A stretch of 64,000 bases of DNA. Origin: Smallanthus sonchifolius. Taxonomy: Eukaryota; Streptophyta; Magnoliopsida; Asterales; Asteraceae. The notes under the pieces were generated by a model that worked only from the letters and a program-made list of their open reading frames with translations, was not told where the DNA came from and made no database searches. Made by a program: the position numbers and the translations under genes. The stretch is taken from assembly GCA_023525975.1 (NCBI GenBank), contig CM042018.1:77879001-77943000 (forward strand), written 5' to 3'. Below, one piece after another: positions 21,271 through 32,739 of this stretch; within the stretch, counting starts at the first letter, position 1; every line of letters begins with the position of its first letter.

Positions 21271-23529
21271 CTAGTTATGTTTGTATTCGACACGACGAGT
21301 CATCTGAAAATTATTTGGACAACAGACACATTAGACAAATAACAAACACAAACAACAAGAAAAAAAAATTGAAACAAAAACAAAACAAAAAAAATTTAAC
21401 AAAAAAAAAATTTCATAAAAAATTTAACAAGTCCAAAACCCTTCTGACCCCTAGGCGAACTTAATAAGTTCGCTTAGTGTTGCAAGAGGAGAACTTAATA
21501 AGTTCGCTAAGTTCGCCTAGACAAGTTCGCCTGAACCTGTCTGACGTTTCAAATACCAACCCAGAAATCAAATATATTCAAATCGATTGGAAATCATGAA
21601 ATAAGCATTGGAATCCCATCGATTAGCACTAATGAATCAATATCAATGATCAATTGTATGATTTAAGTAAGAATAAACATCAATTTAGGGCAAAACAGTC
21701 CCGTTCAAAATAGCGATGAAAACCGAACTGAAAAAGGTAATTTTCTCACGACTGAACGGAAGAAATTCGATTAAAATACCTTAGGCAAGTTCGTATTTCA
21801 AATCCGAACAAGAATAAATCAGTAAACAACCCAACAATCACTGATTTTGAAATTTTTTAAAAAATTTCGACACACTGATAAGTTCGCTTGAAATTTGAAG
21901 AGGATGACTGATTAAGTTCGCCTGGACAAAAATCTTATACAGATTAAGTTCGCTTATTTAGACGAACATGTTAAGTTCGCTTAACAAGCCCTAGGTGAAC
22001 ATAATAAGTTCGCTTCACCAACATCAGGCGAACATATTAAGTTCGCTTCACCAGAGTTAGGCGAACATAGTGACTTCAACTTTTCCCTTGATCAAATTTT
22101 TTACCAACTTTCAACCCGTCACTTCTTGAACTTTCGTCAGCAGCATGTATTCGATCCAATCCCGAACAATTTAATAAAAGCTTAGAATTTTCATGGAAAA
22201 TAAAAAAAGCAAAATCTTTTTGAATTTTATGTATACAAACGGAATCACATATTTTTGGATTTTTATCTGTACAAACTGAAATCACATATTTTTGAATGAA
22301 CATCATGAGTAAGAAGATCATATCAGTATCTGAGTAGTTCATCACACATTTTAGCAATAACCAAGGGTAACCTATGATATGAAACAATCCAACTCATTAT
22401 TGTGCGCTTTACATCTTTTCATTTTTATACATTCTTTTCAGTATTTGAATAATATTTGAAATGATACGCGATAAATTTCAAAGTAAATGAGATCAGGTTA
22501 TGAAATGCTCAATTATTCATACCGAAATTGTAATATAAAGCATGAATTCTTAAATTTGTCAATATTATATGATTTGAAACTAGAAGCGTTTATCCTCCAA
22601 ATTCATGTGATTTAGTACCATTTAGATGAAAAACATCGTGTACCCCATATATATGCCAAACAAAAATAAAAATTGCACTATCTTCAAGACATATACAGTT
22701 TATTTTAAGATTAGATCAATTTCCAAGATGAAATTATCTCATTTAGCACAAGAATAGAAGCAGATCCCAAAAGATATAAGAATCATGATGATTCAGAATC
22801 AGAAGATTCTAATGAATTGGCTGTATAATGAGAATCAACAGATTCAGGTATGAGGATCCAACTATTATCTAGATAAGATTCAATGGAGTCAGACTAGATG
22901 ATGTATCTAACTGATCCAAGGGCGAATATATGTTTCAACAGATTTTGAAAGCATGTCTTAGTTCAACAATACATTGCATGTTTTTCGGAATAGATTTGTG
23001 CTAAAGATATAATTCGATATTGGTCTCATGAAGTTCTTTAAAACCATATATTCTTTATCTGATAATGATCTTTTACACACACACCCAGGCATATAATGGA
23101 TTCCAATTACAGATGTAATCATATCATATTTAATTTTCACACTACTATTAGTTTCAAAACGCTTCTAGACTATTGACAATTCAAGTTTCAAAACCCATAC
23201 ACAAATTTAAAAACAGATTATCAAGATTAGAGCATTCAAAACACTATCATTTCTCATTTATGCAGACTTTGAAATTTAGATCAAATCAACTCAGTTTAAT
23301 CAATCATAAATCAAAGGTCTACTAAGGTCGTGTGAAATGAACTAATCACTGATGTACTATCATTTCTTCTCTAACTTCAAATGATGTCAAATTTTATATT
23401 TTTCACTTTGTTTTGACTTTTTATAAATTAAGAACTTTTTGACTGAAAATTTAAAATGCAAAAATGTAATAAAGCAATAAAAGAAATTAAAAACAAAATT
23501 TTCCATGAAAATCTGATTTTGAAAAACTT
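21271..23529 (-). other. copia-2 spacer between pol and ORF3 (no gene)
   Basis: A 2.26-kb AT-rich stretch. From 21450 to 22075 it carries many GCGAACTT/AAGTTCGC palindromes with ATA, AAT or direct centres, for example near 21452-21473 and 21985-22055. These repeat the motif of the LTR and the gag leader. 22076-23520 is plain AT-rich sequence; short frames there look random. Confidence 0.75.
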
Positions 23530-25989
23530 TTATTCGGGATTGATCATGCCTATCATTTTGATTAGAAATTCAGACCTGGTACGATCAAATGCCTTGGTAA
23601 ACAAATCAGCAAAATTATCATCAGTGTGAACCTTTACCAGCTCAATCAACCTTTTCTCTACACAATCACGAATAAAATGATATCTTATCTCAATGTGCTT
23701 TGTTTTACTGTGCTTAACAGGATTATTAGTTATAGACATTGTAGCATTATTATCAATAAGCATAGGTGTTCCTGTGAAATTCAAACCGTAATCTCTTAAT
23801 TGCTATTGTATCCACAGGATCTATGAACAACAACTTGTAGCAGCGATGTATTCTGCTTCGCATGTAGAAATGGAGACTGTGGTTTGCTTTTTGCATTGCC
23901 AGGAAACAAGTCGATTACCCAAGAACTGGCAACCACCTATTGTAGATTTCCTGTCCAAACAACAACCACCAAAATCAGAATCAGTATAAGCATTGAAATC
24001 AAAGTTAGAACCATGTGGATACCATAGTCCCAATCTTTGTTTTCCTTTCAAATAACGAAAGATTCTTTTTACAGCTATTAAGTGAGATTCTTTTGGTTTT
24101 GCCTGGAATCTGGAACAGATGCACACAGCGAACATTATATCTGGCCTTGAAGCGGTTAAGTACATGAGAGATCCAATCATTGCCCTGTAAAGTCGACAAT
24201 CCACATCTTTTCCATCCGGGTCAGAATTCAACTTATGATTGAACAGAATCGGAGTATCATATAGGGTACAGTCTTCCATCTTGAACCGGCTCAAGATGTC
24301 TTTGACATACTTGGACTGATGAATAAAGAAACCATCTTCCTTTTGATTTACATGTAAACCTAAGAAAAACGATAACTCTCCCATAGCTGACATTTCAAAC
24401 TTTGACTTCGTAACACTCTCAAAATCTTTGCATAACCCTTCATTTGTTGAGCCAAAAATAATATCGTCCACATATATCTGCACCAGTAGGTAATCTCCCC
24501 CTGATTTCTTTATGAATAAGGTCGAGTCAATCTTGCCACGAACAAAATCATTTGCCAAAAGATGTGTGGACAATGTTTCATACCACGCTCGAGGAGCCTG
24601 ATGAAGACCATAGAGGGCCTTATCAAACTTGAAAACCATATTCGGATTAAGTGGATCTTCAAACCCCGGCGGCTGACAAACATAAACCTCCTCCTTGACC
24701 TTTCCATAAAAAAATACACTTTTCACATCCAATTGAAACACCATAAAACCTTTATAAGAAGCAATAGCCAGAAACAGTCGTATAGCTTCAAACCTCGCAA
24801 CAGGCGCATAAACCTCGGTGTAATCAATTCCCTCTTGTTGATTGAAACCCTGGACAACTAATCTTGCCTTGTTTCTTACCACGACACTTCGATCATCTTT
24901 CTTACATTTAAACACCCATTTAGTACCAATCGGATACACACCCTTCGAAAGATCTACAAGATTCCAAACCTTAAGTTTATCAAACTGAGCAAGTTCTTCC
25001 TGCATGGCCTCTATCCAATTGTTATCATTTAAAGCCATTTCAACATTTTTGGGTTCGACCTGAGAAATAAAACATGAATGTGAGCAATCATCAAGAACAC
25101 CAGAATCTTTAATACATGTATACAAACAAGTATTGTCAACAATAGAACGTGTTTTCACTCCATCTTGCAAATTCCCGATTATATTTGTCACCGGATGATC
25201 TTTGAGTTCCTTGATGGAAGCAACCTCAGGAACCGGCAACACTTCAACATGAGTTGTATCAGATTGATAAGACAAATCATGATTAATCAGAATTTCCGAA
25301 TCTAAATTTGTAGGAATCTCCCTCGAATCCTTTGTCGAAGGTAATGGATCATCACCCAACAAAGGATCAGCTGAAGAATCTTGAAAAATAGCATTGTCTT
25401 CCTCACTCTCTGAATCTTGTGGTCCCGAACAAGAAACATCATTAGGATCGGGAGCAGAAGTAGATGGAACAGATGAATGTGGAACTGCATTTGGTAGAAA
25501 GCCATTGTGCTGTGCATCCTGACATGAATCATAGAGAACAGCAGCTTCATCAAGATAAATATCAGAATGTAAATGAAAAGACTTGAATAAGTTTTCATAA
25601 TCAAATGCCCAATCTGGTCCAATCGCCATATGAGGTAAAGACCGATTTGAACAGTCAATATGGAACCATTCGTTAACTTGGCGCGTCTCTTTGTTATAAA
25701 CCCTCTTGGTAGTCGAATTAGCAACATACCCAAGAAAAATCCCTTCAATAGCCTTAGCACTGAATTTTGTTGGGACATCTCGAACTTTCAACAGGGTGCA
25801 AGGATTACCAAAAGGTAGTAAATAATCCAGATTCGGCTTTCGATTATTCAGCAAATCGTAGCAAGTCTTGTTGTGTCTCTTGACGGTCAAGACCCTGTTC
25901 AAAACGTGACACGCAGTATTCACTGCTTCAGCCCAAAAAGTAACTGGAAGCTTAGAATCTGCAAGCATCGTGCGTGCCGTTTCAACCAA
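23530..25989 (-). pseudogene. copia-2 integrase C-terminus, reverse transcriptase and RNase H
   Basis: One frame of about 820 codons interrupted by two TAG codons near 23800-23820. It starts ETARTMLADSKLPVTFWAEA (integrase end), passes an acidic linker, then RT: GTKWVFKCKKDD, FQLDVKSVFFYGKVKEEVYV, ALYGLHQAPRAWY and the YVDD catalytic box in LVQIYVDDIIFGSTNEG. RNase H follows with AYTDSDFGGCCLDRKST and STCEAEYIAATSCC, ending near LTKAFDR. RT and RNase H copy RNA into DNA in the particle. K-T-A-F of the usual RT motif reads KSVFF here. Apart from the stops the domain is complete. Confidence 0.9.
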
Positions 25990-26022
25990 CGTCCTGTTCT
26001 TTCGTTCAGCAACACCGTTTTG

Positions 26023-26911
26023 TTAAGGAACATATGGCGCACTGAATTCATGATGAATTCCCTTTTTTAGACAGAATAAGCCCATCTTGCTATTCTTAAA
26101 CTCGCTACCATTGTCACTCCTAATTCTTCTGACCTTCAGATTGAACAAATTTTTCAAACCCAGGATTAAGTATTGGACCAACTCAGTGGTTTCAACTTTA
26201 GAAAAAAAGAAACTTAACCCATGAAAATCTGGAAAAATCATCAGTGACTACCAAACAGTCTGATTTTCCACTAATGCTCGTGATACTAATCGGACCGAAC
26301 AAATCCATATGTAGCAGCTCCAAAGGAGTTACGATAGAATTCTTCGATTTAGATTTGTGTGATTTCTTTCGTTGTTTCCCCTTCTTGCAAGGAATACAAT
26401 CACCAGGAACTGAGAATTTCATCTTCGGAATACCAAGAACCAGATCATTCTTAAAAATATAGTTCATCTTCCGATAGTTGATGTGAGCTAGCTTCCTGTG
26501 CCACAAAATAGAATCTGATTCCGACGCCTTGGAGAGTAAACATGTAGGAATTGAATCCATTGTAGTAGCGACACTCATGTCAAGGACATACGTGTCATTT
26601 CTCCTCGGAGCCTTCATGAGAATCCATTCGTCAGGAATAACGAAGCCCGGTTTCAAGATATAACACTCAGCATCATTGAAATGGAATGAAAACTTCTTGT
26701 CACAAACTTGTGATACACTCAAAAGATTGTGTTCAAGCTGCTCCACAAAATTCACCTTCTCAAATTTGACTTTGTCATTCTTTAAAGTACCCTGTCCAGT
26801 TATGTACCCGCCTTTATTACCCGCAAAAGCGATATAACCTCCATCAATATTTTTAACATCTTCAAGCAATCTATTATTCCCTGTCATATGTCGAGAGCAA
26901 CCACTATCCAC
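26023..26911 (-). pseudogene. copia-2 protease, pre-integrase and integrase core
   Basis: The frame begins MDSGCSRHMTGN (protease active site DSG), passes VEQLEHNLLSVSQVCDKKF and LWHRKLAHINYRKMNYIF, then CIPCKKGK completes the HHCC zinc site. The core has LLHMDLFGPI and VVTDDFSRFSWVKF. A frameshift at about 26200-26240 joins a second frame to HHEFSAPYVP, where the next codon is TAA in place of the Gln of PQQNGVAE. The frame opens right after an acceptor-like TTTATGTAG at 26948. Confidence 0.88.
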
Positions 26912-26948
26912 ATACCATGTATTGTTGATAGTCCTCCTTGGTTGTCCC

Positions 26949-28030
26949 TACATAAACAACAAAAATCAGTTAGAAATAGGAACCCAAGCCATTGTGGTCT
27001 TGGGTCATCCAGATTGATCAAAATAAACAACTTCTAGCAATTCACAATCAATGTTATCATTAACCTTTGGAATAGAAGTTTTACCATCATAATTTTTCAA
27101 AGAAGACACATTTTGATTATTTTGAAAAACATTATTTGATATATTATTATCAGATTCAGATGTTTCCAAAATTTTCTTTAATTTTCTGTTTCATCTTCTC
27201 CTTTGTGGTCTAGACAGTTTAACTTCAGAATGAGAATCTTTTGAAATTCTCACATGAGGAATCTCAAGTTTCTCTTGACAAACAAATGATTTAGAATTCA
27301 ATTTATCCTGCTGTTTAAATCCACTTGACTGTAAAATTGGGAAAAGCACCTTTTGATGACCAGCAGCGACAAAACCACTTGACTGTAAAATTGGGAAAAG
27401 CTTAGGTGTAACAACTTTCACCTCATCAGGTTCAGTCAGAATGCATCTATCACGGGTAACAGTTTTTACAACTGTTGGTTCATCAAGTTTCACCTCTTTT
27501 GGAATACCTTCAACCTTCTTTCTATCAAACACCTAATCCTCATAATCAGAATCATAAAACACATCCTCACCAGTTACCGGATTCACTTTTAATACCGTTT
27601 TTGGATCAATATCCTCTTCATGAATGATTTCAGGTTCAACCACATAATTTGCATTAGATGGTGGAGGAATAAATCCAATACCAGCAACCCGCTTAGTAGG
27701 ATCAGCATTTGAATTAAAATAATCCAAAACAACCAATGAATTTTCAATCTTTTCCATTTTTTTATGAAGTTTGATCACTTCAGACTCTTTGTAAGAAATT
27801 TCTTTATTCTTTTGTGCGACAACTTCATTTCATTTTTCTATCTCAGCATAAGCCATAACCAGATGATAAGCTTGTTCTTTATATTTTAACCCCAGAGAAT
27901 TTAAGTCTCTTTTCAAAGACTCAATTCTATCGATGCACAATTTATCATTATCTTTCAGTTTCTGATTAACTGAATGCATCGATTTCATATCACAAATCAA
28001 GTTTGTGTTATCATCCATGACCTTTTGCAA
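26949..28030 (-). pseudogene. copia-2 gag, middle and C-terminal part
   Basis: Fragments in several frames: a coiled-coil part (28030-27780, MQKVMDDNTNLICDMKS), IEKIENSLVVLDYFNS, then DRCILTEPDEVKVV, homologous to copia-1 around 3660, and SKDSHSEVKLSRPQRRR. The frame ends MAWVPISN and TGA at 26966-26968, matching the copia-1 stop. The second zinc knuckle of copia-1 appears to be deleted. A near-exact direct repeat of CCACTTGACTGTAAAATTGG at about 27323 and 27371 is a local duplication. Confidence 0.78.
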
Positions 28031-28220
28031 TTTATCTTTTACTGTAATGCAGTTAGAATAGTAAATATGACAAACAGTCTTTTACCTTTGACGGATCAGA
28101 CATGTCTGCCATGAAAACTTTGGCAATGGGAATATTCTCTGAATCAGCCCCATCTGAAGCATTTTTTGTTAGAACAATATCATCTTCAGCAACACCTGAT
28201 GCAACATCAGAATCAATATT

Positions 28221-28997
28221 CTACACTTGTTCTATCTCTTCATCAACAATCTGCCCACTTTCACCATCACTCGAACTGTCATCATCAGTCACCTCTTCTG
28301 ATTTTTCAGAATGAATTTCTGCTACAAAGGCTTGACTTACAGCACCCACTAAATCTTCCAGATGAATACCCCAGTCATAGTTTTCATCGTTCGGAGCAAC
28401 CAACGCCGATGATGCAGATGCATGATTTGAATTTCCAGATGAACCATGTGACTGATTACGATTATTCTGAAAATTATTATGCTTCTTCTGAGAATCAAAC
28501 TCAACCTTTTGCTTCACACACTCTTTAGCAAAGTGACCATACTCTTGACAGTTATAACAACGCACTTTGGTTTTATCAAATCCCATGCGTGATTGACTAT
28601 TAAACCCAATATACTTTCTGCCAGTTTTCTTCAAGAAATCCTTTGCTTGACGCATCAACATGGCCATATTCCATTGGATGTTCATTTCTTCCAGATCAAC
28701 AGGGTCGATCTGTCTGAAATCTTCTTCAATAACCTCAGGATCATGAATTTTCACTCCAATAAAATTCTCATACGAAGCCATGAATGAGGAAAACATAGCT
28801 AGATAATCATCAGCAAACTTTTGATTTATATGAGATCCAGAAGATGTAGAAGCTGTAGTCGCAGAAAATCCAGAATGACAAGAATGACCAGAATGAATAG
28901 GAACTCCAGAACACTGATCATTAGAAGAATCTTGAGCATCGCCAGAAAAGAATGCAACTCCTGTACCAGTTTTACCAGAAGTCTTGGCAAAATACAT
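28221..28997 (-). pseudogene. copia-2 gag, central part with zinc knuckle
   Basis: The frame has KTGTGVAFFSGDAQDSS, FADDYLAMFSSFMASYENFI, MNIQWNMAMLMRQAKDFLKK and the knuckle CYNCQEYGHFAKEC, followed by a Glu/Asp/Ser-rich tail. All these match copia-1 gag at 4616-5100. A TAG at 28999 region separates it from the block upstream. Confidence 0.88.
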
Positions 28998-28999
28998 TG

Positions 29000-29697
29000 A
29001 AGGATCCTAGATATGCTCCACGTTAGTTTCTTTCTTCTTCATATTCAGGTCATGGGATTGAATCTTCCCAAGAACTTCTTCAAGAGACATGGTTTTGTAC
29101 TTGATATTTTCTTTTATCAAAACTGTATACACATCAAATTTTGATGGTAATGCCTACAAGAACTTATCATTAATTTCTTCAGTCTCATACACCACAGAAG
29201 CATTCGACAGTTCACTAAACAGATGATAGAATCTGGTAGCAAGATCATCCAAGGATTCATTTTGAAAATGTTTGAAGACCAAGAATTGCTTCTTCAGTAG
29301 CTCTTTTCTACTCTTCTTTACATCCAAACTACCTTCACATCTTTTCTGTAATGCTTCCCACAGTTGTTGAGAAGACTTGAATTGTTTGAAACTGTGATAT
29401 ATTTCCTTCGGAAGAGACATCGAAATACTTGCCATCGCTTTCTTTTCCCCATCAAACATCATCCTTTCCCATCCACGAATAAGTCGGATGCGTATAACCT
29501 TCTAAAATAGGAATCCATAGACTGGTATCGGTAAAAGATACGAACTGATCAAACCTATCTTTCCAATTAGAATAATCAGCAAGATTCAACAACTTCGGCG
29601 GTTTTTGAGATGTACCAATCTCATTAACATAATTGAACATATTCGTTACTTGTACCATATTTGCCATTTTCTTGAAAAATTTCCAAGTGTTGAACAC
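29000..29697 (-). pseudogene. copia-2 gag, N-terminal capsid region
   Basis: Gag starts near 29697 (MFNTWKFFKKMANMVQVTNM; the in-frame MANMVQVTN is the likelier start). It shows PPKLLNLADYSNWKDRFDQF, LWIPILEGYTHPT, LWEALQKRCEGSLDVKKSRK and NESLDDLATRFYHLFSELSN. A frameshift near 29455 and a stop near 29155 break it. The first residues align with copia-1 gag at 5878. Confidence 0.88.
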
Positions 29698-29699
29698 CC

Positions 29700-30202
29700 A
29701 CTACCCTTAGGCGAAGATAATAAGTTCGCTTCTGTGATATCCAAGCGAAGTTAATATGAAGCGAACTTAATAAGTTCGCTTAAACCAGAATCCAGAAATC
29801 TAATTAAGTTCGCCTAAAAATAAGTTCGCCTAATTTGTGAGAAGCGAACTTGACAAGTTCGCCTGCACACCAAATCAGCAAGTTCGCTTGCTTCTGCAAA
29901 ATCAAAATAAAGAACAGTTCAGTCCAGAAACCGCGAACCAAAAATCAACATAAAACTTCATAATTCACTGATTTGAAGGAATTAGTCAAAATCAAACCGT
30001 AGGATTGTGTAATTTCTCAATTAGAACCTTTCTATCGGATCAATTTCTTCAAAATCCTCTTCAAAAACACCAAATCAGAACCAAATTAAGCTTGAAAACT
30101 CCATGGAAATGAAAAATTTCAAAGATGATGAATTTCTTGTCAATTTGCATACAAAACCATCTCAAATCACCAAGAATCACGAGCATAAGCTCTAATACCA
30201 CG
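29700..30202 (-). other. copia-2 leader with palindromes and PBS
   Basis: 29700-29880 repeats GCGAACTTAATAAGTTCGC-type palindromes and half-sites. 29881-30188 is AT-rich with no gene. The primer binding site is at 30189-30200, read on the minus strand as TGGTATTAGAGC, with one T in place of the usual C. Confidence 0.85.
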
Positions 30203-30713
30203 TGTAGGTCCTCATGGCACTTCTACAGATCGTTCTCGTGATAAGACGTGTCGTTAACTCGGAGTGCGGAATCCAACGAATCAACGATTGCATACACAAA
30301 AGACAATAGAGACAATCAAGTAAATAACATTCACGCTTGTATTCCAATTCTCAATAGAGTTTACAGACTCAATCAAACCAAATTGTACAACTATGTTCTC
30401 TTTTTTCAACTGAATTTGTAAACCCTATTTATAGACATCTGACCTGCATTAGGCGAACTTAACAAGTTCGCCTCTAACAGACTAAGCGAACTTAACAAGT
30501 TCGCCTCAGATACACTTAAGCGAACTTAACAAGTTCGCCTCTGTTAGACTAGGCGAACTTAACAAGTTCGCCTCTGTTAGACTAGGCGAACTTAACAAGT
30601 TCACCTCTAGTATAACTTGCATAAACACTTAGAACATTTTACAATACAAAATCATAAAGACTTTAGATCTAAACTATTACAAAGCTTTTGTCATTACAAA
30701 CTATGTCCTAACA
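30203..30713 (-). repeat. copia-2 5' LTR
   Basis: Like the 3' LTR but 33 bp longer because it has five, not four, palindrome units (30451-30473, about 30484, 30517, 30551-30573, 30584-30606; spacing 33-34 bp). The perfect unit has arms AGGCGAACTT and AAGTTCGCCT around AAC. The TATA box lies at about 30425-30434 and the palindromes are upstream of it in transcription order. Confidence 0.95.
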
Positions 30714-30718
30714 ATACC

Positions 30719-31863
30719 CCGTTCTTATTTCAGTTTATTCATTTCCTGAAAACATTTTGAAAATAAAACGTCAGCGCGAACGCCAGTGAATACAATTATC
30801 TTGACACTAAAATGATTTGGCACAAACAAATATTAATTTCATAATCACAACTTTATGTTCAATCCACACATTCAGCAGCCCCGTCCTGTTCAAACGCACC
30901 ACAGTATACACTGGCGTCATGTCTATAACAATGGGCAGGTATGCCTCCGAAGTTGTTATAAGACAAGCACCAGCCGCAATCCGGGAATTTCACACGAGAC
31001 CCATGTATCCCTTGCAAGTTTTATGCAAACCTATGGCCTGAATGCTTTGATTGTAGAAGAACGTTGAGCATTATTCCCTTGACCTTTATTTGGTCAATTT
31101 TGTAAATAAAATATTTGACACAAGTTTTTAGAGAGATAAAGTATTCACCTTGGTTTATAGGAATGAGCATCTAAGTTTAAAGCTTATAGAATATCTTCTT
31201 AACTTGATTTCTCTAGCGTTTCAGCACCTCTACTAGCGTTTCTTCTTAAACCGGGCACTAATACGAGCGGGAGTCGAACCGGAATCACCGGGAGTCGTCT
31301 AGGAAGTCTCTAGAATGGATTGGTGAAGAGAGAATTGATGTTGGTGTCAAGAATGGGAATGAACTCGACCATCTATTTATAGGGCAAAACCTGAGCCCGT
31401 CACGGACCGCTACGTGTGGTGACGGTCCGTCACCATTCTAGGGTTCACGAGTCATCAGACACGTGTCGCCCTCTGGTCAATTTGGGTCGTGACGGACCGT
31501 TACCAGGCGTGACGGTCCGTTACGGAGTGATACGTGGCTCACTAGGGTGAATCTGGGGCCGTGATGGACCATTACCATGCGTGACGGTCCGTTATAGGGT
31601 TTCCACGCCTCAGATTTTGAAGATTATTCACTGGACACGTGGCAAGCTATCAGGGTTCGCGTGCCCTGCCCGTAACGGACCGTTACCGTCCGTGACGGTT
31701 CGTTACCATCTTGTGACGGTCCGTTACCGTTTGTGACGGTCCGTTACCGTTGAATTTTCATGATTTCTACTTTTTAAACCTTGATCTATAGGTTATTTAC
31801 ACTTATAGTCCTTGTGGTTTGTACCTTAGCCAAATCTTGGACATTTTCGTGGCAGGTGTTACA
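30719..31863 (-). repeat. gypsy-B 3' LTR, inner part
   Basis: Continues the LTR after copia-2 and ends GGCAGGTGTTACA. A minus-strand TATA box lies at 31373-31382. From 31393 to 31752, upstream of it, GTGACGGACCGTTAC and GTGACGGTCCGTTAC motifs recur at least ten times, the last four with an 18-bp period (31690-31752). A perfect palindrome is at 31672-31686. GAGTCATCAGACACGTG at about 31448 recurs in the related LTRs. Plus-strand TCCTCCTCAAC at 31864-31874 is the polypurine tract. Confidence 0.9.
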
Positions 31864-31869
31864 TCCTCC

Positions 31870-32739
31870 TCAACTTGTTTTAATCTCGTCCTCGAGATTA
31901 TTTGAACAAGTGAGGATATTTCTTTTTCATTTCAGACTCCAGTTCCCACGTGTATTCAGGTCCACGTCTGGAGTTCCATTTCACTTTCACGATCATCAAT
32001 TTCTTTCTTTTCAATCTCTTTTCTTGCGTGTCCTCGATTTTTGCAGAGGTTTCTCCACGAATCTTAATTTTTCATCTACCTCTACATCTTGTAGGGGCAG
32101 TACCAGAGATTCATCTGCCAAACACTTGTGTAGATTTGACATATGGAATACATCGTGCACTCCATTCATTTCTTCTAGTAATTCGAGTTGATAGGCCATA
32201 GGCCCAACTCTTTTCAGGATTTTGAATGGTCCTACAAATCTAGGACTTAATTTTCCTTTCTTCCCAAGTCTTACAACGCCTTTCCATGGTGAAACTTTCA
32301 ACAAAATGTTATCACAGACGTTGAATTCTAACGGCTTTCGTCTCTTATTAGCATAACTCTTTTGACGATCATGAGCCGTGTTCAATCTATTTTTTATTTT
32401 AGTAACTTTCTCAGTCGTTTCCAGGACTATTTTAGGTCCGGATAATTGATTTTCTCCTAGTTCGGACCAACAGATCGGAGTTCGACATTTATGACCATAT
32501 AAGGCTTCAAAAGAAGTGGCATGTATACTCGTATGATAGCTATTATTGTAGGAGAATTCCATTAGAGGTAAGTGGTCATCCCAGCTTCCTCCAAGATCAA
32601 TAACATAAGCCCTTAACATGTCTTCAAGGGTTTGAATGGTTCTTTCACTCTGCCCATCCGTTTGAGGATGGTAGGCAGTGCTAAGATTAAATTTTGTACC
32701 TAGAGCTTTTTGGAAACTTTGCCAGAATCAAGAAGTAAA
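31870..32739 (-). pseudogene. gypsy-B integrase C-terminus and chromodomain
   Basis: The frame has MLRAYVIDLGGSWDDHLPLM, EFSYNNSYHTSIHATSFEAL and YGHKCRTPICWSELGENQL, the C-terminal half of gypsy integrase. It continues RKPLEFNVCDNILLKVSPWK, GKLSPRFVGPFKILKRVG and VFHMSNLHKCLADESLVLPL. After a stop near 32011 the same strand gives a chromodomain-like end (VKVKWNSRRGPEYTWE). Chromodomains steer integration to heterochromatin in this clade. Confidence 0.87.

Larger units (their letters stand above)
17693..30713 (-). mobile_element. copia-2: complete SIRE-like copia element with a third ORF
   Basis: A 13,021-bp minus-strand element bounded by ATACC duplications (17688-17692 and 30714-30718). 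It has a 478-bp 3' LTR (17693-18170), a 511-bp 5' LTR (30203-30713), a PBS at 30189-30200, gag-pol from 29697 to 23530, a 2.2-kb spacer and a large ORF3 (18356-21270) before the 3' LTR. By hand the LTRs differ at about 21 sites plus a 33-bp unit, roughly 4%, which points to insertion within the last few million years under usual plant rates. All ORFs except most of ORF3 carry stops or frameshifts. Confidence 0.95.

Noticed and set aside
22076..23140. Small minus-strand frames in the copia-2 spacer (103 and 60 codons)
   Set aside because: AT-driven composition, no motif, no homologue in copia-1 visible; likely random.
30817..31067. Plus-strand frames of about 70 codons, repeated at 38715-38966
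   Set aside because: Both lie in the same place of the two gypsy-B LTRs on the non-coding strand; similarity is due to LTR identity, not to a gene.
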